Shown: positions 48,714-57,102 of the stretch, in pieces
How positions within the stretch are numbered: position 1 is the first letter of the stretch
Layout of the letters: each line of letters starts with the position of its first letter
Assembly (NCBI RefSeq): GCF_947502415.1
Contig: NZ_CANMZV010000002.1
Location: 62,001-126,000, forward strand
DNA length: 64,000 nucleotides
Source: an uncultured Photobacterium sp.
Lineage (GTDB): Bacteria > Pseudomonadota > Gammaproteobacteria > Enterobacterales > Vibrionaceae
Direction: 5' to 3'
Made by a program: the position numbers and the translations under genes
Notes under the pieces: generated by a model
The model's database searches: none
Told to the model about the DNA's origin: nothing
Seen by the model: only the letters and a program-made list of their open reading frames with translations

Positions 48714-49444
48714 TATGCTGTTTCCTTCTTCATTTCTGGTTGCTGTTCTTCTTTATCTTCTTTGCCTTCGGTGATGTTCAGGTACAGGCGCAAAAGATTG
48801 GCACCAACAAATTTGAAGATAAACATGATGGCGACAGCTAAACCAATGGAAGAGGTTACGGCTGGCGTACCATCCATATTGGTGAGCGTAAACAATACGG
48901 CTCCTGATGAGAAAAAGTTAACGATGGCAGCACCGGCTGAGAACTGGAACATTGTGAATACGTCAGTTTCTCGTTTGGTCAGGTGGCCTTCGTCTTTTAG
49001 CTGACGGGTCATTGCTGCACCGGCATCGGTACTTTGCAGGGATGCAATGAGAGCCAGACCAGAGTTGCCGGGAATACCCATTAGCGGGCGAAGCAGGGGA
49101 GACAGCAGTTTTCGGGCTGCGTCCAGCGCACCGTAGTGCTCAAGGACGTTGATCATGCCAAGAGCAAACATCACGGTAGGGATTAATGTCAGGGCAAACA
49201 GAAAGCCGTCACGAGCACCGCTACCGCCTTTACCACGCATTGATGTTGCTGCTGTTTGAATACCATCAGCGGTTTCGTTAACAGAATAAACCACATTACC
49301 AAACGAGCCGTTAAGTGTTGTGAAGTCAAAAACACCGTACCATTCATTTGATTGAAGTAGGCCAGAAAAAAAGACGACGGCAAAGGCGAGGGCAATGTAA
49401 CTGCCAATCGTTACCTTGCGGCCTTGCTCCGCTGGATTGCTCAT
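48713..49444 (-). CDS. yjiH: YjiH family membrane protein
   Basis: A 243-residue membrane protein. Hydrophobic segments include IALAFAVVFFSGLLQSNEWYGVFDF, FALTLIPTVMFALGMINVLEHYGAL and IGLAVAIMFIFKFVGANLLRLYL, with an acidic/basic tail EGKEDKEEQQPEMKKE. It is of the YjiH/nucleoside-recognition type (GNSGLALIASLQSTDAGAAMTRQL). Translationally coupled to yjiG; both probably form one transporter for a peptide-derived compound. GAGG precedes the start. Confidence 0.88.
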   Translation of the reverse strand: MSNPAEQGRKVTIGSYIALAFAVVFFSGLLQSNEWYGVFDFTTLNGSFGNVVYSVNETADGIQTAATSMRGKGGSGARDGFLFALTLIPTVMFALGMINVLEHYGALDAARKLLSPLLRPLMGIPGNSGLALIASLQSTDAGAAMTRQLKDEGHLTKRETDVFTMFQFSAGAAIVNFFSSGAVLFTLTNMDGTPAVTSSIGLAVAIMFIFKFVGANLLRLYLNITEGKEDKEEQQPEMKKETA

Positions 49445-49636
49445 AGTGTAACCTCGTAGGAATCTAAAAATCGCTGCTGCGAAAATTGACAGGCTTTAAT
49501 ATTCAACAGTGCGATATGCGTACGTGTACTCAATGGTTGAAACGAGGCTATTTTCGTCAATTGCAATGTGAAGTAATTGATTGGGGTCAATCTGTGCTAC
49601 TGAAGTGCAAGGCTTGTGGGGCGTGATTAACTATTT

Positions 49637-49650
49637 GTGATCTTGATCGA
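49637..49650 (-). promoter_or_regulatory. FNR/CRP-like site upstream of yjiHG
   Basis: GTGATCTTGATCGA matches TTGATnnnnATCAA at 8 of 10 positions and also contains a CRP half-site (TGTGA). It lies about 190 bp before the yjiH start. A weak candidate for anaerobic or cAMP control. Confidence 0.35.
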
Positions 49651-49912
49651 TACTTTTGTGGTTTTGTTGTCTCTATTGACCAAGGGTGGGGTAAAGAAAA
49701 ATTTTTTCCTATTTTTTTTCTTATTTATTATTAACTTAAATAATTGCTTTGTTGGTATATAAATTGTCAATATGGATATATGGAGCGCCATACAATGGTA
49801 CTTTTGTTGAGTCCATGAAAATATGTTGATTATTAATAAATATTTACAAAATAATGAGAGGTGGGAGAATATTGCAGTATGTTGAGTTAACAGAATTAGT
49901 TCATAGAAACAA

Positions 49913-49936
49913 AAAGAGCGCCCTGAGGCGCTCTTT
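49913..49936 (-). terminator. Terminator after the NhaC-type antiporter gene
   Basis: AAAGAGCGCC (49913-49922), loop CTGA, GGCGCTCTTT (49927-49936), T run on both strands. It lies 18 bases past the stop. Confidence 0.8.
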
Positions 49937-49953
49937 TTTAATCAGAGTAAGGT

Positions 49954-51390
49954 TTAAGCTGTTTGCTGTTGAGCGACAGCTTCACCTTCTTCAACAGGTG
50001 CTTCTGCTTTTGGTTCACAGCGGTCAACGAACCAGCCCATGTAAGAAGAAACAATGGTCACGATGATACATACAAAGCTTAGCCACATGAACGGTGCATA
50101 CGAGAAAGTTGCAACACCAAGGATGCTTGCCATGTAGATACCGTTGTCACTCCAAGGCACCATCCCGGAAGTCAGTGTACCGCCGAACTCTGCGTTACGA
50201 GACAGGTTCTTACGCTGGAAGCCAAGACGGTCGTAGTTCTTCGCACAGATTTTAGGTGTCAGGATCAGTGATACGTACATTGCTGAACCGAATACGTTAC
50301 CCAGGAAAGCTGTTGCGATAGTTGATACAGACAGGCTACCCGCAGAATTCACGCGTTTCTCGAATAGCTTGGCAATAGTTTGCAGAACACCAACTTTGTC
50401 CAGTAGGCCACCGAAGCCAAGACCAAATACGATAACTGCTACTGAACCCAGCATAGATGACATGCCGCCACGGTTTAGGATTGCATCGATGAAGTCTACA
50501 CCAGAGCTGATAGAGAACGGTGCCCACGCAGTATTGAATGCTGCTAGTGGATCCATATCCTGAACCATTACAGCCCATGCGATACCCAGTAGAGAGCCCA
50601 GAGAGATTACAGGGAAAGAAGGCAGACGCATAGCCAGCAGTGCCAGAACGATAATTACTGGGATAAATGACAGCGGTGAAATAACAAACTGCTGCTCCAT
50701 TGCGGCAATAACTGTCTCAACCTGAGACATATCTACATTACCTGCGTAGTGGAAGCCTACAGCTGTAAACAGGATACCGGTGATCACGTAGCTGATCAGT
50801 GCGATTGGCAGCATACCCTTGATGTGTTCCATGATTTCTACGTTAGACATAGAAGAAGCCAGGATCACGGAGTCTGAAAGTGGAGACATTTTGTCACCGA
50901 AGTAACAGCCAGACAGAACCGCACCGGCTGTCATTGGCGCAGGGATGCCAAGGCCTTGGCCAATACCCATCATTGCAATACCAGCTGTACCGGCTGCACC
51001 CCAAGAGGTACCTGTTGCCAGTGCTGTTAATGAACAGATAATCATTGTTGCCAGCAGGAAGATGGATGGGTGAATAGCCTTAAGACCGTAGTAGATGATA
51101 GTCGGAACGATACCACCAGCAATCCAGGTACCAACCAGCGCACCAACAGCAAGCAGGATCAATACGGCACCAAGACCATTGGCGATACCTGTTGTTGCTG
51201 CTTTTTCCAGAGATTTATATTCATGGCCGAGTTTGATACCCAGTGCCATGATAACAAACCAGCCAATATATAGAGCTAGCTGGATTGGTAGATCTAGTTT
51301 TGCGGTGAAAGAGAATGCCAGCGCAAGAAAAATACCAAGGGCAAGAATTACTTGCACAATCGATGGTAGTTTCACAGTCTGTTTGTTCAT
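49954..51390 (-). CDS. nhaC: Na+/H+ antiporter NhaC family
   Basis: A 478-residue inner-membrane protein with about twelve hydrophobic segments. NhaC signatures include TSWGAAGTAGIAMMGIGQGLGIPAPMTAGAVLSGCYFGDKMSPLSDSVILASSMSNVEIMEHIKGM and NLSRNAEFGGTLTSGMVPWSDNGIYMA. Some members exchange organic acids (malate/lactate) rather than H+ for Na+, so the exact ions are not certain. AAGG precedes the start. It is a single-gene unit upstream of yjiHG. Confidence 0.92.
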   Translation of the reverse strand: MNKQTVKLPSIVQVILALGIFLALAFSFTAKLDLPIQLALYIGWFVIMALGIKLGHEYKSLEKAATTGIANGLGAVLILLAVGALVGTWIAGGIVPTIIYYGLKAIHPSIFLLATMIICSLTALATGTSWGAAGTAGIAMMGIGQGLGIPAPMTAGAVLSGCYFGDKMSPLSDSVILASSMSNVEIMEHIKGMLPIALISYVITGILFTAVGFHYAGNVDMSQVETVIAAMEQQFVISPLSFIPVIIVLALLAMRLPSFPVISLGSLLGIAWAVMVQDMDPLAAFNTAWAPFSISSGVDFIDAILNRGGMSSMLGSVAVIVFGLGFGGLLDKVGVLQTIAKLFEKRVNSAGSLSVSTIATAFLGNVFGSAMYVSLILTPKICAKNYDRLGFQRKNLSRNAEFGGTLTSGMVPWSDNGIYMASILGVATFSYAPFMWLSFVCIIVTIVSSYMGWFVDRCEPKAEAPVEEGEAVAQQQTA

Positions 51391-51899
51391 ACTTCTAACC
51401 TTGTTAGTTCGAGCCTGTAAAATGGTTAAGCCCCTGAATTAAAATCAATTCTGAGACCAATAATTAATTATTTTTATGACTTAATGTCATTTATTCGGGT
51501 ACTTGCGTCGTTTCAGCGCTACTTTATCTGAATGAAACAAGCACCGCGATAGATATTGTGTTTTCTGTGAACTTGTCCAACCAATGCGGCCAACATGGGA
51601 AAAAATTACATTAACTCCTTTAAAAGGATGTTAAGCATAAGTGTTTTTGTTGTGCTTTGGTTGTTTTTTAACTGTTTTTAAATGTCGCTTCCTTTTTAAA
51701 TAATCCCTTGGTATTTAGGCTAAACTCCTACTGAGAGGTCTGAGATGCAGATAAAAAGCCTAAATTAGTTAAGGTTAATAGGTTATCAGAGTGTGAGATG
51801 GTTTTCAAAAAGAGTGAACTGATGCTGTTTATTATGTTAATGCTCAACTTTGTTTTTAGGGTCGCAAAATAGACATTTTTCTAGGCATAAGGAGGATGT

Positions 51900-51965
51900 T
51901 TGTGCGGTTTTAGTTTGTTTTCTGGCCCATATAAAGCACCGAAATGTGCAATACTGAATGGGTGA
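51900..51965 (+). CDS. Possible 21-codon leader peptide upstream of asd
   Basis: TAAGGAGG (51888-51895), complementary to the 16S rRNA end, is followed at four bases by TTG 51900. The frame reads MCGFSLFSGPYKAPKC and a few more residues to TGA at 51963. ATG (51896) and GTG (51902) starts in other frames yield only 3-5 codons. The strength of the ribosome site in otherwise non-coding DNA is the main argument. Function unknown; it may be a regulatory leader or part of an sRNA. Confidence 0.3.
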   Translation: MCGFSLFSGPYKAPKCAILNG

Positions 51966-51970
51966 ATATT

Positions 51971-52023
51971 GGGCAGTTTTGTGCGTTTTTGATGAAGGTT
52001 ATCCCACTGTTTGCCCTTTTTTT
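51971..52023 (+). terminator. Candidate terminator/attenuator before asd
   Basis: GGGCAGT (51971-51977) can pair with ACTG...TGCCC (52006-52016) around a long loop, followed by seven T. It would end a short transcript covering the 21-codon frame. The stem is short, so this is tentative. Confidence 0.35.
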
Positions 52024-52177
52024 CTTCGGTTTCTGCAAAAGTTGCTTGTTTTTCATTGCTTAAATATTTATAGATGGAAGTAGTTCCAGTCGGTAAAACT
52101 ATCTGTTGCTTGTAAGCTGAATAAATAGGCCAGTTAGTATGTTGAACATGAAATTTCACATAGGGAGTATGGTAATA

Positions 52178-53296
52178 ATGATGAAAGTTGGTCTGGTTGG
52201 TTGGCGTGGCATGGTTGGCTCAGTGCTGATGCAACGAATGGTTGAGGAAGGAGACTTCAATGTTATTGAGCCGGTGTTCTATTCAACATCACAAGTAGGT
52301 ATTCCTGCGCCAAATTTTGGTAAAGACGCAGGCTTACTTCAGGATGCATTTGATATTGATAGCCTGAAAAAGCTTGATGCGATTATTACTTGTCAGGGAG
52401 GGAGCTATACTGAAAAGGTTTTCCCTGCTCTTCGTCAGGCTGGCTGGAAGGGATATTGGATTGATGCCGCATCAACGCTGCGTATGAATGAAGATTCGAT
52501 TATCGTACTTGATCCGGTGAACTTGGATCAGATCAAGCAGGGCATTCATTCTGGTACTAATACATTTGCGGGCGGGAACTGTACTGTCAGCCTGATGCTG
52601 ATGGCCGTGGGTGGGCTTTACCAGGCAGGGTTAGTTGAGTGGATGACCGCACAGACATATCAGGCTGCATCGGGTGCCGGTGCTAAGAATATGCGTGAAC
52701 TGATCAGCCAGATGGGGGTTATCAACGACACGGTATCTAGTGAGATGGCAAACCCTGTGACTTCTATTCTGGATATAGACCGTAAGGTTGCAGATGCTAT
52801 GCGCGCAGCGGACTTCCCGGCGAAAGAGTTCGGTGTACCGCTAGCAGGCTCGCTGATCCCTTGGATTGATGTGAAACGCGAGAATGGCCAGAGTAAAGAA
52901 GAGTGGAAAGGTTCGGTTGAAACGAACAAGATCCTTGGCTTTGATAACACTCCAATCCCGATTGATGGTACCTGTGTACGCATTGGCGCGATGCGCTGCC
53001 ATAGTCAGGCTCTGACATTGAAGTTGAAGCAAAACGTTCCGATGGACGAAATCGAAGAGATTATTGCTTCTCATAATGACTGGGTGAAAGTGATCCCGAA
53101 TGATCGTGATATAACAATGCAGGAGCTCAGCCCGACTAAAGTTACCGGCACATTGTCTATCCCTGTAGGCCGTTTGCGTAAATTAGCGATGGGTGACGAC
53201 TTCCTGAATGCTTTCACTGTCGGTGATCAGCTGTTGTGGGGTGCCGCAGAACCATTACGCCGTACACTGCGAATTCTCTTGGCTGAAAAACAGTAA
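52178..53296 (+). CDS. asd: Aspartate-semialdehyde dehydrogenase
   Basis: Reduces aspartyl phosphate to aspartate semialdehyde for lysine, threonine, methionine and diaminopimelate synthesis. The protein is 372 residues. It has the NADP motif [18 protein letters not shown]. The catalytic cysteine is in [18 protein letters not shown]. The active-site His/substrate-binding run is [21 protein letters not shown] codons at 52139, 52148, 52169, 52178 and 52181 are in frame. 52178 is about 10 bases after AGGGAG and fits the family length. A strong terminator follows. Confidence 0.97.
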   Translation: MMKVGLVGWRGMVGSVLMQRMVEEGDFNVIEPVFYSTSQVGIPAPNFGKDAGLLQDAFDIDSLKKLDAIITCQGGSYTEKVFPALRQAGWKGYWIDAASTLRMNEDSIIVLDPVNLDQIKQGIHSGTNTFAGGNCTVSLMLMAVGGLYQAGLVEWMTAQTYQAASGAGAKNMRELISQMGVINDTVSSEMANPVTSILDIDRKVADAMRAADFPAKEFGVPLAGSLIPWIDVKRENGQSKEEWKGSVETNKILGFDNTPIPIDGTCVRIGAMRCHSQALTLKLKQNVPMDEIEEIIASHNDWVKVIPNDRDITMQELSPTKVTGTLSIPVGRLRKLAMGDDFLNAFTVGDQLLWGAAEPLRRTLRILLAEKQ

Positions 53297-53342
53297 TACC
53301 AACCAGCATAAGCGTTTGCTCATTTTGCTTGTTATTAAAAAC

Positions 53343-53371
53343 AAAAACGCCTGCAAGATGCAGGCGTTTTT
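53343..53371. terminator. asd/sodB bidirectional terminator
   Basis: Thirteen-base perfect stem AAAAACGCCTGCA (53343-53355) and TGCAGGCGTTTTT (53359-53371), loop AGA. Confidence 0.9.
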
Positions 53372-53389
53372 ATGGGTGCTAGTTAAAGA

Positions 53390-53974
53390 TTAAGCAGCCA
53401 GGTTCTTCGCTACGAATTCCCAGTTAACCAGTGCCCAGAATGCGTTCATGTAATCTGGACGTAGGTTGCGGTAATCAATGTAATACGCATGTTCCCATAG
53501 GTCTACAGTCAGAAGTGGTGTTACACCTTCTTCTGTTAGCGGCGTGCCTGCGTTAGATGTATTCACGATGTCCAGAGAGCCGTCAGCTTTCTTGACCAGC
53601 CAAGTCCAAGATGAACCGAAGTTGTTAATGGCTGAATCTGTGAATTTAGCTTTGAATTCTTCGAATGAACCGAATGCTTTCGCGATAGCGTCTGCTACTT
53701 CGCCTGTTGGTTCACTGCCTGCGTTAGGGCTTAGGCAGTGCCAGTAGAATGTGTGGTTCCAGATTTGAGCTGCATTGTTAAATACGCCGCCGGTTGACGT
53801 CTTGATGATCTCTTCCAGAGATTTTTCAGCAAGCTCAGTACCTTCGATTAGACCGTTTAGCTTAACAACATAAGTGTTGTGGTGCTTACCGTGATGGTAC
53901 TCAAGAGTTTCCTGAGAGATATGTGGCTCAAGAGCGTTGATTGCGTACGGTAGAGCTGGTAATTCAAATGCCAT
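53390..53974 (-). CDS. sodB: Superoxide dismutase [Fe] SodB
   Basis: Converts superoxide to oxygen and peroxide in the cytoplasm. The 194-residue protein starts MAFELPALPYAINALEPHISQETLEYHHGKHHNTYV. Metal ligands are His in EYHHGKHH, His in QIWNHTFYWHCL and Asp/His in VDLWEHAYYIDYRN. FNNAAQ and AGTPL residues point to the iron type. ATG at 53974 is set by GGAG upstream and by the usual N-terminus. Divergent from grxD, as in E. coli. Confidence 0.97.
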   Translation of the reverse strand: MAFELPALPYAINALEPHISQETLEYHHGKHHNTYVVKLNGLIEGTELAEKSLEEIIKTSTGGVFNNAAQIWNHTFYWHCLSPNAGSEPTGEVADAIAKAFGSFEEFKAKFTDSAINNFGSSWTWLVKKADGSLDIVNTSNAGTPLTEEGVTPLLTVDLWEHAYYIDYRNLRPDYMNAFWALVNWEFVAKNLAA

Positions 53975-54299
53975 TGCTCGGTTCTCCATTCTGGTATGGG
54001 GACATGCCCCGCGACATTGCTTCCAGTAGACTTCATGGTCTACTTATTATTTGAAACTGACTGATATTAGTCACATTTTGTCACTATACCTGTAGGTTAT
54101 GCGACGTAATGTGATGTATGAATGTATTTTAGCAAGTTTTTACTTTATTAAAACCCCTGTATACTAAAAAATAGCACTTCAGTAAGAAATTGCTGATAAA
54201 AATACCCCTATAATTAATAGGCATTTTTTTCCGAGGCGTGACCAAGTAGAATGATGTCTGTGAAATTCAACTTATAAGTAAGCGTCGTAAGAGGAAGCT
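53975..54299. other. sodB-grxD divergent intergenic region
   Basis: 325 bp, AT-rich. TATACT at 54160-54165 is a good -10 for grxD, though the -35 is poor. No operator was recognised with confidence. Confidence 0.35.
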
Positions 54300-54641
54300 A
54301 TGGAAACTATCGACAAAATTAAACAGCAGATCTCAGAAAACCCAATCCTGCTGTACATGAAAGGTTCTCCAAAACTGCCAAGTTGTGGTTTTTCATCTCA
54401 GGCTTCGCAAGCGCTGATGGCATGTGGTGAGAAGTTTGCTTATGTCGATATTCTGCAAAATCCAGATATTCGTGCAGAACTTCCTGCATATGCACAATGG
54501 CCGACATTCCCACAATTGTGGATTGAAGGTGAATTGATTGGCGGTTGTGACATCATCCTAGAGATGTTCCAGAAAGGTGAACTTCAGCCAATGGTTAAAG
54601 AAGCGGCTGAACGTCGTGACGGTGAGGCGGCAGCGGAATAA
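54300..54641 (+). CDS. grxD: Monothiol glutaredoxin GrxD
   Basis: Binds and delivers a glutathione-ligated 2Fe-2S cluster. The 113-residue protein has the monothiol active site SCGFS in KLPSCGFSSQASQAL, the cis-Pro WPTFPQLWIEGELIGGCDIILEMF, and an Ala/Glu-rich end. GAGGAAG precedes the ATG. It sits next to sodB, as in E. coli. Confidence 0.97.
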   Translation: METIDKIKQQISENPILLYMKGSPKLPSCGFSSQASQALMACGEKFAYVDILQNPDIRAELPAYAQWPTFPQLWIEGELIGGCDIILEMFQKGELQPMVKEAAERRDGEAAAE

Positions 54642-54670
54642 TTTCCGGCCTTAATCAAATAGTGAATACG

Positions 54671-54702
54671 AAAAGCCCCGATTTTTAATCGGGGCTTTTT
54701 AT
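54671..54702. terminator. grxD terminator
   Basis: AAAAGCCCCGAT (54671-54682) and ATCGGGGCTTTT (54688-54699), five-base loop, T run. Also usable by the convergent antiporter gene. Confidence 0.9.
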
Positions 54703-54730
54703 TGTCTTGGTTTTGAAGTGGCTGTAATGA

Positions 54731-56068
54731 TTACAGGATCATCGATGCCAGCCAGCCAAATCCAATTAACGGCAGGTTGTAGTGAAGGAAGGTTGGTACA
54801 ACCGTTTCCCATACGTGCTCGTGTTGACCGTCGGCATTCAGGCCTGCTGTCGGGCCTAATGTAGAGTCAGATGCTGGTGAACCTGCATCACCCAGGGCCG
54901 CCGCTGTACCGACAAGTGCAACGGTAGCCAGTGGCGAGAAGCCGAAGGTCAGGCATAGCGGAACATAGATTGTCGCCAGAATTGGGATTGTCGAGAATGA
55001 AGAACCGATACCCATGGTAACCAGCAGGCCAACGACCAGCATGAGTAGGGCAGCAAGTGGCTTGTTATCACCAATCACGTCGGCCAGTGAGCTTACCAGC
55101 GTTTCTACACCGCCAGTGGCTTTCATTACAGAAGCAAATCCGGCCGCCGCAATCATGATGAAACCAATCATCGCCATCATGTGTACGCCTTTGGTGAACA
55201 CATCGTGGGTTTCTTTCCACTTAATAACGCCACCGAAGGTGAATACCATAAAGCCAATCAGGCCACCGATAATCATTGAGCCACTATAAAGTTGCGCACC
55301 CAGGGCTGCGATAATGGCAACAGCTGCAATGTACACATGCTTCATATCGATTACGGGATGTTCCGGCTCGGTCGCCAGAATTTTTTCTTCTGAGTATTCG
55401 CGTGGTTTGCGGTAGCTAATGAAAACAGCAACAAGCAGGCCGAAAATCATTCCCATCGCAGGAAGCATCATCGCATAAGGTACTTGGTTTGCGCTCACTT
55501 CCAGGCCGTTGTCATGCAGGTTTTTCAGCAGGATGTTATTTAAGAAGATACCGCCGAAACCGACAGGCAATACCATATAAGGTGTTACCAGACCAAAAGT
55601 CAGCACACAGGCGATCAGACGGCGATCCAGCTTCAATTTTGCAAATACGTGCAGCAGTGGTGGGATCACGATAGGGATAAACGCGATATGGACCGGAATT
55701 GCGTTCTGAGAAGAAATGGCAAGAAGCACTAAAATGGAAAGAACGGAATATTTAACACCGGTCGCAGCTGCCGCATTTTCATGCCCGCTGATGCGTTTGA
55801 TAACTCTTTGTGCGAGAACGTCGGTAATGCCAGAACGAGAAATTGCGACGGCAAAAGTACCTAGCATCGCGTAGCTAAGAGCAGTAGTTGCCCCGCCACC
55901 AAGGCCGCTTTCAAAAGCGGATACGGTTTCTGGTAAAGGCATCCCGCCTAATAGGCCACCTAAAATGGCACTGAAGGTAAGCGCAACAACGACATTGACT
56001 CGCATAAGTGCGAGTACAAGCATCACGCATACCGAAATGACTACTGGGTTCATAAAACTAAGATCCAT
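54731..56068 (-). CDS. Na+/H+ antiporter family protein (NhaC-like superfamily)
   Basis: A 445-residue membrane protein with about twelve hydrophobic segments. Signatures include [95 protein letters not shown] and [40 protein letters not shown]. These match the Na+/H+ antiporter family related to NhaC (YuiF-like in Bacillus); amino acid transport has also been proposed for relatives. The ATG at 56068 or 56053 could start it. Single-gene unit. Confidence 0.85.
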   Translation of the reverse strand: MDLSFMNPVVISVCVMLVLALMRVNVVVALTFSAILGGLLGGMPLPETVSAFESGLGGGATTALSYAMLGTFAVAISRSGITDVLAQRVIKRISGHENAAAATGVKYSVLSILVLLAISSQNAIPVHIAFIPIVIPPLLHVFAKLKLDRRLIACVLTFGLVTPYMVLPVGFGGIFLNNILLKNLHDNGLEVSANQVPYAMMLPAMGMIFGLLVAVFISYRKPREYSEEKILATEPEHPVIDMKHVYIAAVAIIAALGAQLYSGSMIIGGLIGFMVFTFGGVIKWKETHDVFTKGVHMMAMIGFIMIAAAGFASVMKATGGVETLVSSLADVIGDNKPLAALLMLVVGLLVTMGIGSSFSTIPILATIYVPLCLTFGFSPLATVALVGTAAALGDAGSPASDSTLGPTAGLNADGQHEHVWETVVPTFLHYNLPLIGFGWLASMIL

Positions 56069-56420
56069 CCGTTGTTTATACCAAATTGAATCATGTTCTG
56101 ATCTATTCTAGCTGAATAATTATTCGTCAATTCAGTCTGGTATTTTTGCATATGTATAAAGATTATTATGATTTTTGGCTATTTTGCTCAAAACATTCAG
56201 TTTGCTGAAATTTTCCAACATGTCGAGAAAAATTTGATGTCAGAGGGGTATTTTATGGTTATGTGTTCGATGTCTTAGCCTGTCCTGAATGCAGTGCCTA
56301 TACTGTTGGAGCAATTGACGCTAAGTTTAATCGCTGACAGAACAAGACGTTACTGTCATCTTTCAATAGTATTACCGTACTGATGAACCGTCAGGCGGTA
56401 ACTGATAAATGGAGTTAACA
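56069..56420. other. Antiporter-peroxiredoxin intergenic region
   Basis: 352 bp between divergent genes. No clear operator, RNA or small gene was found. Confidence 0.4.
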
Positions 56421-57026
56421 ATGAGTGTACTTGTAGGCCGTCCGGCCCCGGATTTTACCGCAGCGGCAGTGCTTGGCAATGGTGAGATTGTCGAGCAGTT
56501 CAACTTAAAGCAGCACATTCAGGGTAAAGCTGCGGTTGTTTTCTTTTATCCGCTCGACTTTACGTTTGTTTGCCCGTCTGAGCTGATTGCATTCGATAAG
56601 CGTTTTGCTGATTTTCAGAACAAAGGCGTGGAAGTGATTGGTGTTTCCATCGATTCCCAGTTTACCCACAATGCATGGCGTAATACCGGCATTGACGATG
56701 GTGGTATCGGTCCTGTTCAGTATCCGCTGGTGGCTGACACCAAGCATGAAATTTGTCAGGCTTATGATGTTGAGCACCCAGAAGCCGGTGTGGCATTCCG
56801 TGGCTCGTTCCTGATCGACAAAGAAGGTGTTGTTCGCCACCAGGTCGTTAATGATCTGCCTTTGGGCCGTAATATCGATGAAATGCTACGTATGGTTGAT
56901 GCATTGCAGTTCCATGAGTCGCACGGCGAAGTTTGCCCGGCACAATGGGAAAAAGGCAAAGATGGAATGGACGCCTCACCAGAAGGTGTGGCTAAGTACC
57001 TGTCTGAACATACTGATGATTTGTAA
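56421..57026 (+). CDS. 2-Cys peroxiredoxin (AhpC/Tsa type)
   Basis: Reduces hydrogen peroxide and organic peroxides. The protein is 201 residues. The peroxidatic cysteine is in YPLDFTFVCPSELIAFD and the resolving cysteine in SHGEVCPAQWEKG, so it is a typical 2-Cys enzyme. C-terminal residues ending HTDDL lack the GG..YF pair of sensitive eukaryotic types. ATG at 56421 has GGAG seven bases upstream. It is a single-gene unit; the usual AhpF partner is not adjacent, so thioredoxin may be the reductant. Confidence 0.93.
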   Translation: MSVLVGRPAPDFTAAAVLGNGEIVEQFNLKQHIQGKAAVVFFYPLDFTFVCPSELIAFDKRFADFQNKGVEVIGVSIDSQFTHNAWRNTGIDDGGIGPVQYPLVADTKHEICQAYDVEHPEAGVAFRGSFLIDKEGVVRHQVVNDLPLGRNIDEMLRMVDALQFHESHGEVCPAQWEKGKDGMDASPEGVAKYLSEHTDDL

Positions 57027-57053
57027 TTCATTTACGAATTAGCGAGATAAAAG

Positions 57054-57079
57054 AAAGGCTAGCCGGATGGCTAGCCTTT
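57054..57079. terminator. Terminator between peroxiredoxin and volA
   Basis: Eleven-base perfect stem AAAGGCTAGCC (57054-57064) and GGCTAGCCTTT (57069-57079). The minus strand continues CTTTT, so it mainly serves the volA-like gene. Confidence 0.75.
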
Positions 57080-57102
57080 GGGGTTGGAGTCTAATATCTG
57101 GT

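Larger units (their letters stand above)
49445..49953. other. Intergenic region between yjiH and the NhaC gene
   Basis: About 510 bp, very AT-rich around 49690-49860. It contains the NhaC-gene terminator at the right and a FNR/CRP-like site at 49637-49650. A 70-codon plus-strand frame that starts near 49854 runs into the NhaC gene and is not called. Confidence 0.5.
51391..52177. other. Long asd upstream region
   Basis: About 790 bp without an annotated gene. It contains a near-perfect ribosome site with a 21-codon frame (51900-51965) and a hairpin with a T run (51971-52022), listed separately. A 92-codon minus-strand frame over 51881-52159 is composed like non-coding DNA. I do not see the conserved core of a lysine riboswitch. 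Confidence 0.5.

Noticed and set aside
51881..52159. 92-codon minus-strand frame upstream of asd
   Set aside because: No ribosome site and no recognisable protein features; it is antisense to the better-supported leader signals.
51391..52177. Lysine riboswitch upstream of asd
   Set aside because: The region is long enough, but I could not find the conserved L-box core motifs; only a short hairpin with T run is present.
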